The notes under the pieces are model-generated. The model was given only the letters and a program-made list of their open reading frames with translations, did not search any database and had not been told where the DNA came from. Shown one piece after another: positions 54,813 through 63,814 of a stretch of 64,000 nt of DNA; the first letter of the stretch is position 1, and the number at the start of each line of letters is the position of its first letter. The position numbers and the translations under genes were made by a program. Source of the stretch: JAFEDN01 sp963712715. Its GTDB lineage: Bacteria; Pseudomonadota; Gammaproteobacteria; Coxiellales; Coxiellaceae. The stretch lies in assembly GCA_963712715.1 (NCBI GenBank), contig CAVQJI010000054.1, positions 62,001-126,000 of the forward strand. The letters run 5' to 3'.

Positions 54813-55298
54813 ATGTCCATTCTAAAAATCAGATCCAGGCAAGAAGCCCTGGCGATTCAATTTACGGGTGATAACCGGCAGACGCTGATTGATTTTGTCC
54901 ATCACCCCGTCACACCTCCCGATCGGGCTGCCCCAATGACCATCGCTGAAAGCTTAAAAGCTAAACATAGAAGCCGATTTGATCGCCAACTGGCAAAACT
55001 GCTGGAATATGAGGCACGAGGTTATAGCATTGACAGTTTATGCGAAGAACTTGCACAAATATTAGCGGAAATGAGGCCTCCAGAACGAGCGTCTGCTCTC
55101 CAAAAACTGGAGCGTTCTCCTTTAGCAAAGAAACCTTCCATGACTAAGGTCATCAATCACTATTATCAAAAACAACCTAAAATTTCTGCGAATCCCTACC
55201 TTCTGATCCCCTTGCCTCAATGTAAGACTCAATCAAAGAAAAAGTCCCTGGAAGAAGAACAACCGGACAATATGAAGACGCCAAAAGCCATTCGTTGA
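54813..55298 (+). CDS. hypothetical protein
   Basis: A 161-residue protein from the ATG at 54813 after AGGAG. The middle is helical (IAESLKAKHRSRFDRQLAKL, YSIDSLCEELAQILAEM); the ends are basic and likely disordered. The frame runs up to the integrase scrap, so the last residues may have been replaced by the junction at ~55290. I do not recognise a family. Confidence 0.45.
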   Translation: MSILKIRSRQEALAIQFTGDNRQTLIDFVHHPVTPPDRAAPMTIAESLKAKHRSRFDRQLAKLLEYEARGYSIDSLCEELAQILAEMRPPERASALQKLERSPLAKKPSMTKVINHYYQKQPKISANPYLLIPLPQCKTQSKKKSLEEEQPDNMKTPKAIR

Positions 55299-55468
55299 TT
55301 ACCGAAAACCCCGTCAAGCGGCTATCGCAAACCCGTACCTGGTATCGCGTCAAACGGCGGCAAACTTATATTAAGCCCCATGAATTAGCGGCCTGGCATA
55401 AGGGACTACAAAAAATGACTAACGAAACGCACCACGATTATTTACTGATGGTTTTGTTTACTGGCTTG
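55295..55468 (+). pseudogene. P4-type integrase fragment
   Basis: About 57 residues of a tyrosine recombinase: NPVKRLSQTRTWYRVKRRQ, then YIKPHELAAWHKGL and DYLLMVLFTGLR, which ends at the first catalytic Arg. Both the N-terminal arm-binding part and the rest of the catalytic domain are missing. It abuts the AlbA_2-type fragment at ~55465. It is a leftover of an integrated element. Confidence 0.7.
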
Positions 55469-55752
55469 CGGAAATTGGCCTGTTATTTTTTCACGATCAA
55501 CCCGATAAATTTTTTCCTTATGCGCAAATTGACGTCGTGTATTTTCCAGATGGAGAAGGCGGCGATGAAATTCAGGAAGAAATTTTTAAAGGCCCTCTCG
55601 ACCATCAATTACGCAGCGCTTTGCGGTATATCCGTAATAATTTCATTACCGAAAAAATCATCAAATTACCCGATCAGGCAGAAGCCCGCCGCTTTTTTAA
55701 TTATCCCTACATCGCGATTGAAGAAGCCCTGGTTAACGCTGTTTATCACCGT
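55465..55752 (+). pseudogene. AlbA_2-type ATP-binding regulator fragment
   Basis: Read from 55465, the frame gives LAEIGLLFFHDQPDKFFPYA, DVVYFPDGEGGDEIQEE, the FKGPLDHQLRSALRYIRNN block and IAIEEALVNAVYHR. These are the centre of an AlbA_2/divergent AAA_4 protein of the COG2865 kind, just before its GHKL-like ATP-binding part. Homology stops exactly at 55752, where the RIT element starts. The N-terminal part is replaced by the integrase scrap. It is dead. Confidence 0.75.
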
Positions 55753-55909
55753 TTATGCATAGCTTAGCATAAGCGATGGTATGTAAAGTAATTCATTATG
55801 TAAAGTACGTCAAATAAACTCATATAAATCAAGGATCCTATCGTTTATAACTTCGCATATTAAATATGATATAATATTTATGTATTCAAATCGAAATGGG
55901 AGAAGTCCT

Positions 55910-57127
55910 ATGGATACAAAAAATATTGAAAATCTAATGACCAGTTTGTTACAAAAGATGAAAAATGATGGATACAGCAAAGAAGTAGTATCTAACACTA
56001 TATGGATAATAAATCATTTTAAAAAATATTGTGCGGAAAAATGTATTACAACAGTCACAGTTCCAATAATGGCTGAATTTTTAAGAGAAAAGTACGATGT
56101 TGATTATTATAATCCATCTTCTTCTATGCAAACAGTTTTACGAAGACCGGTTTTGATTCTTTATGAATTTTATCTGACTGGTACATTTTGTAAAATGCAT
56201 CAAAAAGAAAAAACTATTGATACACCCTCACAATTCAAGGATTTTTACCTTAAATTTCGTGATTTTATTAATTCTAAAAACATAATTTTAAAAAGTAAAA
56301 AGAGAAAATTATGGGTAATGTCTGAATTTCTCATGTATCTAAATAATATTGGAATAAATGATATAACCACTATAGAAGTAGATACTGCTCACACATATAT
56401 AAATTCATTAGATAACTATGCTCGTGCTACAAAGCATGTAATCGTTACTGTATTAAGAGAAACTCTTGAGTGGTTGCATTCTGAAAAATTAATTAACTTT
56501 ACAGGAAAGCAAGCTTTTCCAACTGTCAGAAAGGCTCCTGATACACAAATACTATCGTATTTTTCAAAGGAAGAAATACAAAGGCTTTTAGATAGTATTC
56601 ATTTAGACTCTACACATGGAAAACGTGATTTAGCGGTGTTATCAATATTAGTATATTTAGGGCTGAGAGTGAGTGATGTAGCTAATCTAAAATTTAATAG
56701 CTTAGACTGGAATAATAATACAATTAATGTTACCCAATTAAAAACTAATAGCTTATTAACTTTACCCTTTCTTGATAATATTAAAATTCCATTAATTGAT
56801 TATCTGAAAAATGAAAGACGTCCTAAGTCTTCAGATGAAGACTATGTTTTTATCTCAACATATGCTCCTTTTAATAAGCTGGTTATTAGTAGTTTTCAGA
56901 GAATCGTTAATAAATACATGGATAAAGCCGAGATTGACTATTCAACTAGACATCATGGGCCGCACGCATTAAGGCATAGCCTGGCAACTAATTTAATGAG
57001 CAACAACGTGCCGATTAGTGCAATTTCGAGTGTGCTAGGTCATGCAAACACCAGGGCTACAGAGATATATTTAACCATTGATGAAAAAAATCTTAAGAAT
57101 TTATCTTTGGAAGTGCCAAATGTATAA
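55910..57127 (+). CDS. tyrosine recombinase A of the outer RIT element
   Basis: A 405-residue recombinase starting at the ATG 6 bases after GGGAGA, with a TATAAT box near 55870. The catalytic residues are visible: Arg in YLGLRVSDVANL, HxxR in PHALRHSLATNL, His in VLGHANTRAT and the nucleophile Tyr in EIYLTID. The N-terminal ~200 residues are the core-binding domain. It appears complete. It overlaps recombinase B by 8 bases, as RIT genes do. Confidence 0.87.
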   Translation: MDTKNIENLMTSLLQKMKNDGYSKEVVSNTIWIINHFKKYCAEKCITTVTVPIMAEFLREKYDVDYYNPSSSMQTVLRRPVLILYEFYLTGTFCKMHQKEKTIDTPSQFKDFYLKFRDFINSKNIILKSKKRKLWVMSEFLMYLNNIGINDITTIEVDTAHTYINSLDNYARATKHVIVTVLRETLEWLHSEKLINFTGKQAFPTVRKAPDTQILSYFSKEEIQRLLDSIHLDSTHGKRDLAVLSILVYLGLRVSDVANLKFNSLDWNNNTINVTQLKTNSLLTLPFLDNIKIPLIDYLKNERRPKSSDEDYVFISTYAPFNKLVISSFQRIVNKYMDKAEIDYSTRHHGPHALRHSLATNLMSNNVPISAISSVLGHANTRATEIYLTIDEKNLKNLSLEVPNV

Positions 57128-57892
57128 AATTCCAGAATTTATTGGACCATTCAAAGATATATTACCAAACTTCATAAATTATCGAAGAAGTTTAGGATAT
57201 GATTATCAAAAACCAACAGTTTTAAGATTTAAAGAACTTGATACTTTTTTATCTAAATATGGCTATAACAAGATAGAAATGACACGAGAAATGTATGACT
57301 TATGGATAGCTAAAAGAGGTAATGAGACTCATACAAATCAGGGTAAACGCTGTTCGGCATTTACAACACTTGCAAAATATTTAACATCAATTGGATATGA
57401 TAATATTTTTTCGCCTACACCTATTAATAATAGAATGTGGAAATCAAATTTTGTTCCATATATTTTTTCGCGTGATGAAATTACAAATATTTTCAGAGTT
57501 GCAGATAAAGTTGATAACTTAACACATGTGGATACACCAACATTTGTAATCATGCTTGCTACTTTATACACTTGTGGTCTGAGAATATCTGAATTGCTAA
57601 ATATAAAATTACAAAATATAAATTTTACTACCGGGGCAATGCAAATACTTAACAGCAAAAACCATGAAAATAGATTAATTGTTGTATCTGACTCTTTAAG
57701 AAAAAAACTTATAGAATATCATTTAAATTATACATTCCCTATAAATGCAGAATATTTTTTTAGAACAACAAATGGAAAACAAGTTCCATATGGCACATTT
57801 AAAATTTTGTATCATAGAACTTTAGCTTTAGCACAAATACCTAAAAAAAATAATTGTAGACATAAATATCCTAGAATACATGACCTAAGGCA

Positions 57893-57913
57893 TTATGCCG
57901 ATTCCCTTATTAT
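57893..57913 (+). repeat. left terminal repeat of the inner RIT element
   Basis: TTATGCCGATTCCCTTATTA and one T, followed by GTCGATCTG. The inverted match lies at 61284-61304. A further inverted TTATGCCGATCTG lies inside at about 57963-57975. Confidence 0.85.
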
Positions 57914-57974
57914 GTCGATCTGATAATATATACCCTTATTTTATAGTGTTTTTTGTAATTCCAGATCGGCATAA

Positions 57975-58970
57975 TTAGAGCGATTTTAAAAACTCCATTA
58001 GCTTGTCATTTGGTTTATAACGTAGTGATTTTATATTTGGATCTTTAGTTCTATTGAGAGCATTTTCTTTCATCTTGAGATCTGCTTTTATATAAATTTG
58101 AGTACTTTCAATAGATTCATGCCCAAGCCAAAGGGCTATAATCATAGTATCCACACCAGCTTCGAGCAGTTGCATGGCTGCAGTATGGCGAAGTGAATGC
58201 GGAGAGATACGTTTTCTTTTTAAAGTGGTGCAATGATCACTGGCTAATCTAATATATTTTTTTAATATATAGTCAATCCCATCTCTACTCAGTTTTCCTT
58301 TACGAGCGTTAGTAAATACTAAATTTTCGCTATTTGATTTATTTTCATTAAGCCATGATTTCATAACCGAAGCTGTTTTCTTTGTAATAGGTGTTGTTCG
58401 TTCTTTACGACCTTTGCCGATACAATGCACATGAGAAGCTGATCCAAAAATAATATTATCCCAACGTAGGCTAATCATTTCTGAAACACGAAATCCCGTC
58501 CTGATAGCCAGAAGCATGAGTGTGTAGTCACGTCGACCCAGCCAAGTTGTCCTGTCAGGCATAGCTAACAGTGCATCTATTTCATTAGAAGTTAGAAATT
58601 GAACTACTGGATAATCATGTTTTTTATGTGGAATTGCTAATATTTGCTGTATTGAGTTGCTTCTCTCAGGATAAAGAAGGGCGGCATATCGGAAACAAGA
58701 GTGAATGGCCGCGAGTCTTTGATTTCTACTTCTAACGCTAATATTTCTGTTTTTCTCTAAATCTTTTAGGAATTCTTTTATTAGATCAACAGTAATATTT
58801 TCTATTTTAATTTTTGATGGCTCTTTTTTTAAATACTTTTGAGTAAATTTTAAAAATAAGCAAAATGTATCTCGATATGACGAAATCGTGTGCCCGCTGG
58901 CTTGTCGCTGTGAGATCAAATAATCACTAAAAAATTTCTGAAGCAGAACTGAAAAATAATCTGTTTTCAT
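57975..58970 (-). CDS. tyrosine recombinase C of the inner RIT element
   Basis: A 331-residue recombinase. Catalytic boxes: RTGFRVSEMISL, SPHSLRHTAAMQLL, LGHESIESTQ and nucleophile Tyr in IYIKAD. The N-terminal core-binding region has the KSYRDTF-like SSYRDTFCLFLKF. It starts two bases after the B gene stop. It shares its plan with the truncated C gene of the outer element, for instance RNQRLAAIHSCFRY here and RNQRLGAIHSFFRY there. Confidence 0.9.
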   Translation of the reverse strand: MKTDYFSVLLQKFFSDYLISQRQASGHTISSYRDTFCLFLKFTQKYLKKEPSKIKIENITVDLIKEFLKDLEKNRNISVRSRNQRLAAIHSCFRYAALLYPERSNSIQQILAIPHKKHDYPVVQFLTSNEIDALLAMPDRTTWLGRRDYTLMLLAIRTGFRVSEMISLRWDNIIFGSASHVHCIGKGRKERTTPITKKTASVMKSWLNENKSNSENLVFTNARKGKLSRDGIDYILKKYIRLASDHCTTLKRKRISPHSLRHTAAMQLLEAGVDTMIIALWLGHESIESTQIYIKADLKMKENALNRTKDPNIKSLRYKPNDKLMEFLKSL

Positions 58971-58972
58971 CG

Positions 58973-59893
58973 TTATTCTCCTATATTTTTTTCAAGTCGA
59001 GTAGTTGCCTGGGCTAGTAACTCAGCAGTACCCGTCAAGTACCAGTAGGTATCGGTTGGTTTTTTATGCCCTAGGTAACTGGAAAGCAACATGATTTTTT
59101 GGTTAACGTTAATTCCTTTACGGTACCAATTAAGAAGAGTTTTAACGGCAAATGTGTGACGAGCGTCATGGATGCGGGGTCCGTTGGAATCAAAGGGACC
59201 TCGCAGTCCTATTTGCTTTGATATTTGAATAAAAGCAAAGCGTGCACTCCACTCTGTTATTCGTGTTCCACGATCAGAAAGAAAAAACGCATTGATGTCA
59301 TGTACAGGAAACTGATCACGAATCTTGCTGTATTTTTTCAATTCTCGCATTGTGGTTGGATGTAATGGGAGGAGACGTGACTTATTACACTTTGAATTGC
59401 GGATAATGATCCAGTTATTCTTTGTATCAAGATCGTCACGATTTAATGAAATCAGTTCATTAATTCTGCATCCCGTTACTGCTATTAATCCAAAGAAAGT
59501 ATAGTAGGTATGGTGACGAAGTCCTTGTGATGATAGTGATTGACAAGCTTTTAACAGTTGGCGAATTTCTTTCTCACTATAAATGTAGGGTCTTGAACGA
59601 TTTGTCCGCTCTAATAAAAGGTATGGCGATGGAACTTCTGTGCGCGGATCCTCTGCTATCCGGTATTGAGCAAATAGCCTAATAATAGATAATCGCTGTG
59701 ACCAGGTAGATCGCTTAACATTTTTGGGAAGTGTCGCCCATTCCAAAGCTAATGCTACAGTAATGTATTGGCAATCTTTTTTTTTCAAGTAGGTTATGAA
59801 TTTTTTTAAATTTCTTTCTGTAGTGTTAAGCTGATAACCCAGTGATCTTCTCACCTTAATATATTCATGCAGTGAAGTTGTTAATGATTTCAT
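58973..59893 (-). CDS. tyrosine recombinase B of the inner RIT element
   Basis: A 306-residue recombinase with Arg in VTGCRINELISL, the box RIHDARHTFAV (HxxR), LGHKKPTDT and Tyr in YWYLTGT. The start motif KVRRSLGYQLNTTERNLKKF matches the outer B gene's INYRRSLGYDYQKPTVLRF. It appears complete and lies between A (13-base gap) and C (2-base gap). In RIT elements all three recombinases are needed, each with its own role. Confidence 0.9.
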   Translation of the reverse strand: MKSLTTSLHEYIKVRRSLGYQLNTTERNLKKFITYLKKKDCQYITVALALEWATLPKNVKRSTWSQRLSIIRLFAQYRIAEDPRTEVPSPYLLLERTNRSRPYIYSEKEIRQLLKACQSLSSQGLRHHTYYTFFGLIAVTGCRINELISLNRDDLDTKNNWIIIRNSKCNKSRLLPLHPTTMRELKKYSKIRDQFPVHDINAFFLSDRGTRITEWSARFAFIQISKQIGLRGPFDSNGPRIHDARHTFAVKTLLNWYRKGINVNQKIMLLSSYLGHKKPTDTYWYLTGTAELLAQATTRLEKNIGE

Positions 59894-59906
59894 TGTTAAC
59901 CTCCAT

Positions 59907-61148
59907 TTATTTGATTGGCCATGGTTTGGCTAGTTCTTTTAAAGAAACAACATCGATTTTGGTATAAATAGCAGTGGTATCAACGGAGCAATGCCCCAAG
60001 AGTTCTCCAATTTCAAAGAGAGTAGCTCCATTACTCAACGTTTCCATAGCCGCTGTGTATCGAAGAAGATGAGCACCCATTTGCCGAGGTTTTAGAGAAG
60101 CAGCAATCAGTGCTCTACGAACTATTGTGCTAATGCTGCTTGGATTACATAAACCTTTATAAGGAGGAAAATTACGGATAAATACGTGGCGATCTAAACA
60201 TTTTGGACGAGCGTAATAAATATAAGAAGCAATTGCTTTTCCTACATCACTTGGAAGTGGAAGTACTCGACGTTTTCTACCCTTACCGTTAATTTCTAAT
60301 TCACTAAGATCCCAATTAATATTATCGAGTGTTAGATTGAGTACTTCGGATGCTCTCAATCCTAAGCGCATCAGCAAGAGTAAAATAGCATAATTACGCT
60401 GTCCATTTGGGGTGCTACGATCACATGTTCTTAATAGTTTTTTAGTTTCTGATTTGACAAGAAATACAGGAAGATGCGCAGCTCGCCAACCGGGCATAGC
60501 TGGAATGCAATTTGCAAGTTCAGCACTGATCTTTCCAATCATTACTAAATATCGAAGAAATGATCGGAGTTCGCTAACCATCACTTGGAGACTTTTCAGC
60601 GCGTGCCACTCTTTGAATTTTATGATATAGGTCAATATCATATTTTGTGTAATTTTTTTTGGAATAAATTTATTTTTGCCAAACTGTTTATAAAGAAAAT
60701 TATAAATATCTTTTTTATTTTTTATTATTGTTGAAGCACAGAGTCCTTTATCTTCATCCAAATATTTTGTATAGGCTTGTATGATCCTTTCGATAGATTC
60801 ATTTTCAGGTATAACAGGAATTGATGGTGGTATAACTTTTTTTAAACGAAGATAATCAATAAAATAGCCTAGAGTTTTTCTATGACCACATCGCAAAAAT
60901 GTTGTTGATTGCCTTGCTCTAACCTTAACAAACCGATTTAATTGATTTTCATTTAAATCAAAGAGGTCGATGTTATTTTTTCTTAACCATATACTTAGTT
61001 TTCTAATCACAGTTAAACGAGGCTGAAGTTGTTTTTTTGAATATCCTAATTCATGTAAATATAATGTGAAATCATCAATATATTTACCCAGTACACCTTG
61101 ACGTAACTCTTGAATAGCGAGTTTGTCGTGATAAATTTCTTCTAGCAT
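59907..61148 (-). CDS. tyrosine recombinase A of the inner RIT element
   Basis: A 413-residue recombinase, the first gene of the inner element. Catalytic boxes: RLGLRASEVLNL, AHLLRYTAAMETL, LLGHCSVDTTA and Tyr in IYTKID. The N-terminal half is the DNA-binding region, with a helical LHELGYSKKQLQPRLTVIRK. The sequence upstream (61149-61283) is AT-rich and probably holds the promoter. It appears intact. Confidence 0.9.
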   Translation of the reverse strand: MLEEIYHDKLAIQELRQGVLGKYIDDFTLYLHELGYSKKQLQPRLTVIRKLSIWLRKNNIDLFDLNENQLNRFVKVRARQSTTFLRCGHRKTLGYFIDYLRLKKVIPPSIPVIPENESIERIIQAYTKYLDEDKGLCASTIIKNKKDIYNFLYKQFGKNKFIPKKITQNMILTYIIKFKEWHALKSLQVMVSELRSFLRYLVMIGKISAELANCIPAMPGWRAAHLPVFLVKSETKKLLRTCDRSTPNGQRNYAILLLLMRLGLRASEVLNLTLDNINWDLSELEINGKGRKRRVLPLPSDVGKAIASYIYYARPKCLDRHVFIRNFPPYKGLCNPSSISTIVRRALIAASLKPRQMGAHLLRYTAAMETLSNGATLFEIGELLGHCSVDTTAIYTKIDVVSLKELAKPWPIK

Positions 61149-61283
61149 ATCAATTCTCCATAAAAATAAATTTAATTATTTATATTACGGAGAAATACTT
61201 ATTATGCCGAGTTGTTTAAGAAAAATTGCAAATATTCTTTTTAAATTACAATAAGTTACTCTAATATTTAAAAATATATCGGA

Positions 61284-61330
61284 ATAATAAGGGAATCGGC
61301 ATAATGGCGATTATGCCGCGCGCGGCATAA
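61284..61330 (-). repeat. right terminal repeat and 20-base palindrome of the inner RIT element
   Basis: Read inward on the minus strand: a perfect palindrome TTATGCCGCGCGCGGCATAA (61311-61330), a 6-base spacer, then the copy of the left terminal repeat (61284-61304). The left end lacks the extra palindrome. Confidence 0.85.
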
Positions 61331-61542
61331 AAGGCACACTTTCGCCGTTCACTCATTAGAAAAGATGGTTTCTGGTGGATATGATACATATACTTTATTG
61401 CCTTTGCTTAGTAAATTCTTAGGTCATAAACATATTACTGAAACAGAGTACTATCTAAGATTTACTGAAGAAAATTATGATAATGTAAGAATTCTAACAA
61501 ATAATATTTATCAAGGTGTTTTTCCAAAATTGGAGCATGATA

Positions 61543-62301
61543 ATGAATAACCTCGGATTCTATATTACAAAATTTTTTAGTGAATATTTGCCATCTAATT
61601 TGGGAGCATCTATTAATACTGTAAAATCGTATCGTGATACATTCGTACAATTTATCAGTTTTTTTGAAACAAAGTATAAAATAAAAAGTTCCAAATTATC
61701 ATTTGATGATATTACGGCACCATCTATAGAAGATTTCTTGCTGTGGTTAGAAAAAGAAAAACGAATTTCCATAGCTACTAGAAATCAAAGGTTGGGAGCT
61801 ATTCATTCGTTTTTCAGATACATACAACATAGAGAGCCTGCTTATTTCAATCTTTGCACAAGCATATTATCAATTGGATTTAAGAAAACTCCCTTATCTG
61901 CTATATCGTATTTAAGCTTAAATGAAATAAAAATTTTGTTTAGTCTACCAAATAAAAAAATAAAACAAGAATACCGGGATTTAACAATGCTTGTAATTTT
62001 GTATGATACAGGAGCTAGAGTACAAGAACTTCTTGACTTAAAATTACAACAAATCAGATTAGATTCAAAACCAATTGTATATTTACAGGGCAAAGGTAAC
62101 AAAACTAGAGTTGTTCCTATTGGTAACGACACTGCTAATATAATTAAGAAATATATAGTCGATAATGCAATTACAATTCAAACTGATAATTTGTTTAAGA
62201 ACAAACAACAAAAGCCTTTAACAAGAGCTGGGGTTAATTATGTTTTAAATAAATATATAGAAATCGGTAGAAAACAGAATGTCAGCGCTAAACCAAATTG
62301 A
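61543..62301 (+). pseudogene. tyrosine recombinase C of the outer RIT element, C-terminally truncated
   Basis: The ATG at 61543 overlaps the B stop by 8 bases. The protein runs for about 245 residues through the core-binding domain and the first Arg box (DTGARVQELLDL) to GVNYVLNKYIEIGRK, just before the HxxR box, then changes to unrelated sequence at ~62280. The HxxR, LGH and Tyr motifs are gone, so it is inactive, and with it the outer element. Confidence 0.85.
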
Positions 62302-62736
62302 CCCACCTTTTGCTAACAAAACTGACCCACCCATTTCTTGGCTTGTTTAAAAATAATTCGTCATTCATCTAATGAATAGCTGATCAGAGAAGGATCGGAG
62401 CTGCTGCCGGGTTTGTGTGCGATCTAATATTTTCTACGCTTTTAACGATCACGAAAATTTTTCACACCTTTTATATGAAGAAATCATCTATACCTTGTTC
62501 TTGATGACGAATGAGTACTGGGCGGCTTCGCCGCGTATCGCGCCGGTAAAGTATCGTGACTCCATCGAATCCGCAGCGGCGCTATCACCGACCCACAACA
62601 TCATGACCAGTTTATTTTTCACTTCTTCCCGTCAATAGACTTCGATACGGGTTGTCATCGTCTTTCGAATTTCCTCGATTCACTATACATCTGGATGAAA
62701 AAAAACCGATAGGAAATCATGGGAGGGACAACATCA
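62302..62736. other. IS-like end and unassigned spacer
   Basis: TTGACCCACC (62299-62308) and CTGACCCACC (62322-62331) form a spaced direct repeat directly beside the truncation, as seen at the ends of IS21-like elements. The remaining ~400 bases show no supported gene. A plus-strand frame 62417-62638 has a protein-like look (EEIIYTLFLMTNEYW) but no start context; it may be the tail of an unknown gene. Confidence 0.4.
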
Positions 62737-63204
62737 ATGCAGTGCATAAAAAAAAAGTGCCTGAGTTGTAAGAAAGTATTTATCACGCAACGGAATCCTA
62801 CTCAGAAATATTGCGCGCAAGCGGCGTGTCAACAACTTAGAAGGAGCCAGTGGCACCGGCGAAAGAAAAATGCAGACGCCGATTATCGAGCGAATCAGCA
62901 GGCAGCGAATCAGCGCTGGCAAGAACGGCGCCGGGATTATTGGCGAACCTATCGCTCAATGCACCCCGATTATGTGCGCCGAAATCGGAAGCAACAACGC
63001 CAGCGCGACCAGCGCGATGCGGCAAAAGCGCGTCCCAATCTTGCAAAGATAGACGCGTTGTCTAAGAAATCGTCCGAAAATCTTGAAAATTCCCTTATAT
63101 TATCAGGTATTTACGACATCGTTCCGGTGACTGAACCAGAAAAGGACAATCTTGCAAAGAGAGACGCGTTACGTGCAAAAATCACTTTTATCTCAATGGG
63201 TTAG
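62737..63204 (+). CDS. zinc-ribbon-like basic protein
   Basis: A 155-residue protein from the ATG at 62737, 10 bases after GGGAGG. Four cysteines in CLSCKKVFITQ and KYCAQAAC form a likely zinc ribbon at residues ~8-32. A very Arg/Gln-rich helical region follows (LRRSQWHRRKKN, NQRWQERRRDYWRTYR). The last 45 residues include two LAK.DAL units. DNA binding is likely. Such a gene before a ParB-like gene resembles accessory gene pairs of IS elements as I recall, but I cannot name the family. Confidence 0.6.
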   Translation: MQCIKKKCLSCKKVFITQRNPTQKYCAQAACQQLRRSQWHRRKKNADADYRANQQAANQRWQERRRDYWRTYRSMHPDYVRRNRKQQRQRDQRDAAKARPNLAKIDALSKKSSENLENSLILSGIYDIVPVTEPEKDNLAKRDALRAKITFISMG

Positions 63205-63283
63205 AGTTATCTGAGTAAATTAAACAATCTTGCAAAGAGATCACCTTATAGCAGACGGCCATAGAGTCTCGTAGGCTGACCCC

Positions 63284-63814
63284 ATGAATATGAACGTAAT
63301 CACATCGCCAATCGCCACACCGGACACACCGGAGAACAGTTGCTTTGAAGCCGAGTGGCATTGCCTGGATATGGCCTACGAACACTTGCGCCAGCGCACG
63401 CCGCAAACCCAGCATCGGTTGATGTTGTCCATTCATACGCACGGCTTACTGGTGCCGATCACGGTGATTCCCATCGCATCGACCGTGGCGAGTGCCGCCG
63501 CGCGCTGGATAGTCATTGACGGCTATCTGCGTATCAGCGCCACCCGTTCGTTAGGCAAAGATAAAATCGCCATTCAAATCTGTGAACAGTCTGCGGATGA
63601 AGCGCTCCTGGCTTCTTATAAAATGAATCAATCGCATCCGTGGGAACCGTTGGAGGAAGCCCGGCTATTACAGGAAATGGCGATGCATCATGCCTATTCG
63701 CAAGCACAATTAGCCCGGAAGTTCGGTAAAAGTGAATCCTGGGTCACGTATCGATTACAGTTGTTGACGGAGCTGCCGGAGTTCGTCGCACAAGCGGTGT
63801 ACAAGGCGTACTGA
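63284..63814 (+). pseudogene. ParB-like nuclease-domain protein, C-terminally truncated
   Basis: A 176-residue frame. Residues ~30-110 are ParB-like: LMLSIHTHGLLVPITVIPI and IVIDGYLRISATRSLG. Residues ~130-170 are the KorB/ParB helix-turn-helix: AHQAQLARKFGKSESW-type sequence, here YSQAQLARKFGKSESWVTYR. The frame stops shortly after, where typical members have more than 100 further residues, and unrelated sequence begins. It forms a pair with the zinc-ribbon gene 80 bases upstream. DNA binding might remain, but it is likely broken. Confidence 0.65.

Larger units (their letters stand above)
57893..61330 (-). mobile_element. inner, complete RIT element inserted in recombinase B
   Basis: 3438 bases with three tyrosine recombinase genes on the minus strand (A 61148-59907, B 59893-58973, C 58970-57975). 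Its ends are TTATGCCG and CGGCATAA and it is flanked by AAGGCA on both sides (57887-57892 and 61331-61336). A TTATGCCGATTCCCTTATTAT segment occurs at both ends in inverted orientation. All three genes look whole, so the element may still be active. Confidence 0.88.
57120..61550 (+). pseudogene. tyrosine recombinase B of the outer RIT element, split by the inner element
   Basis: The first part (57120-57892) runs from MYKIPEFIGPFKDILPNFIN through the Arg box TCGLRISELLNI to KYPRIHDLRH. The inner RIT element then interrupts it. The second part resumes at 61331 in frame with HTFAVHSLEKMVSGGYDTY and ends with FLGHKHITETEYYL at 61550. Joining the two restores the IHDLRHTFAVHSLEKM box exactly, with AAGGCA present on both sides. 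The ORF at 57078-57923 and the small one at 61365 are the visible remains. Confidence 0.88.
55753..62280 (+). mobile_element. outer RIT (recombinase-in-trio) element, interrupted and right-truncated
   Basis: An AT-rich element with three overlapping tyrosine recombinase genes in one direction. The left end at 55753 cuts the AlbA_2 gene and starts with TTATGC...GCATAA, a 20-base imperfect palindrome (55753-55772), followed by two direct copies of TATGTAAAGTA. A second RIT element (57893-61330) lies within its second gene. The right end is missing: the third gene is cut at ~62280 next to an IS-like end. RIT elements are a known class; exact families cannot be given without a search. Confidence 0.75.

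Noticed and set aside
62417..62638. Frame resembling the end of an Argonaute/PIWI protein
   Set aside because: Similarity is a vague impression over ~40 residues without catalytic residues; no neighbouring parts.
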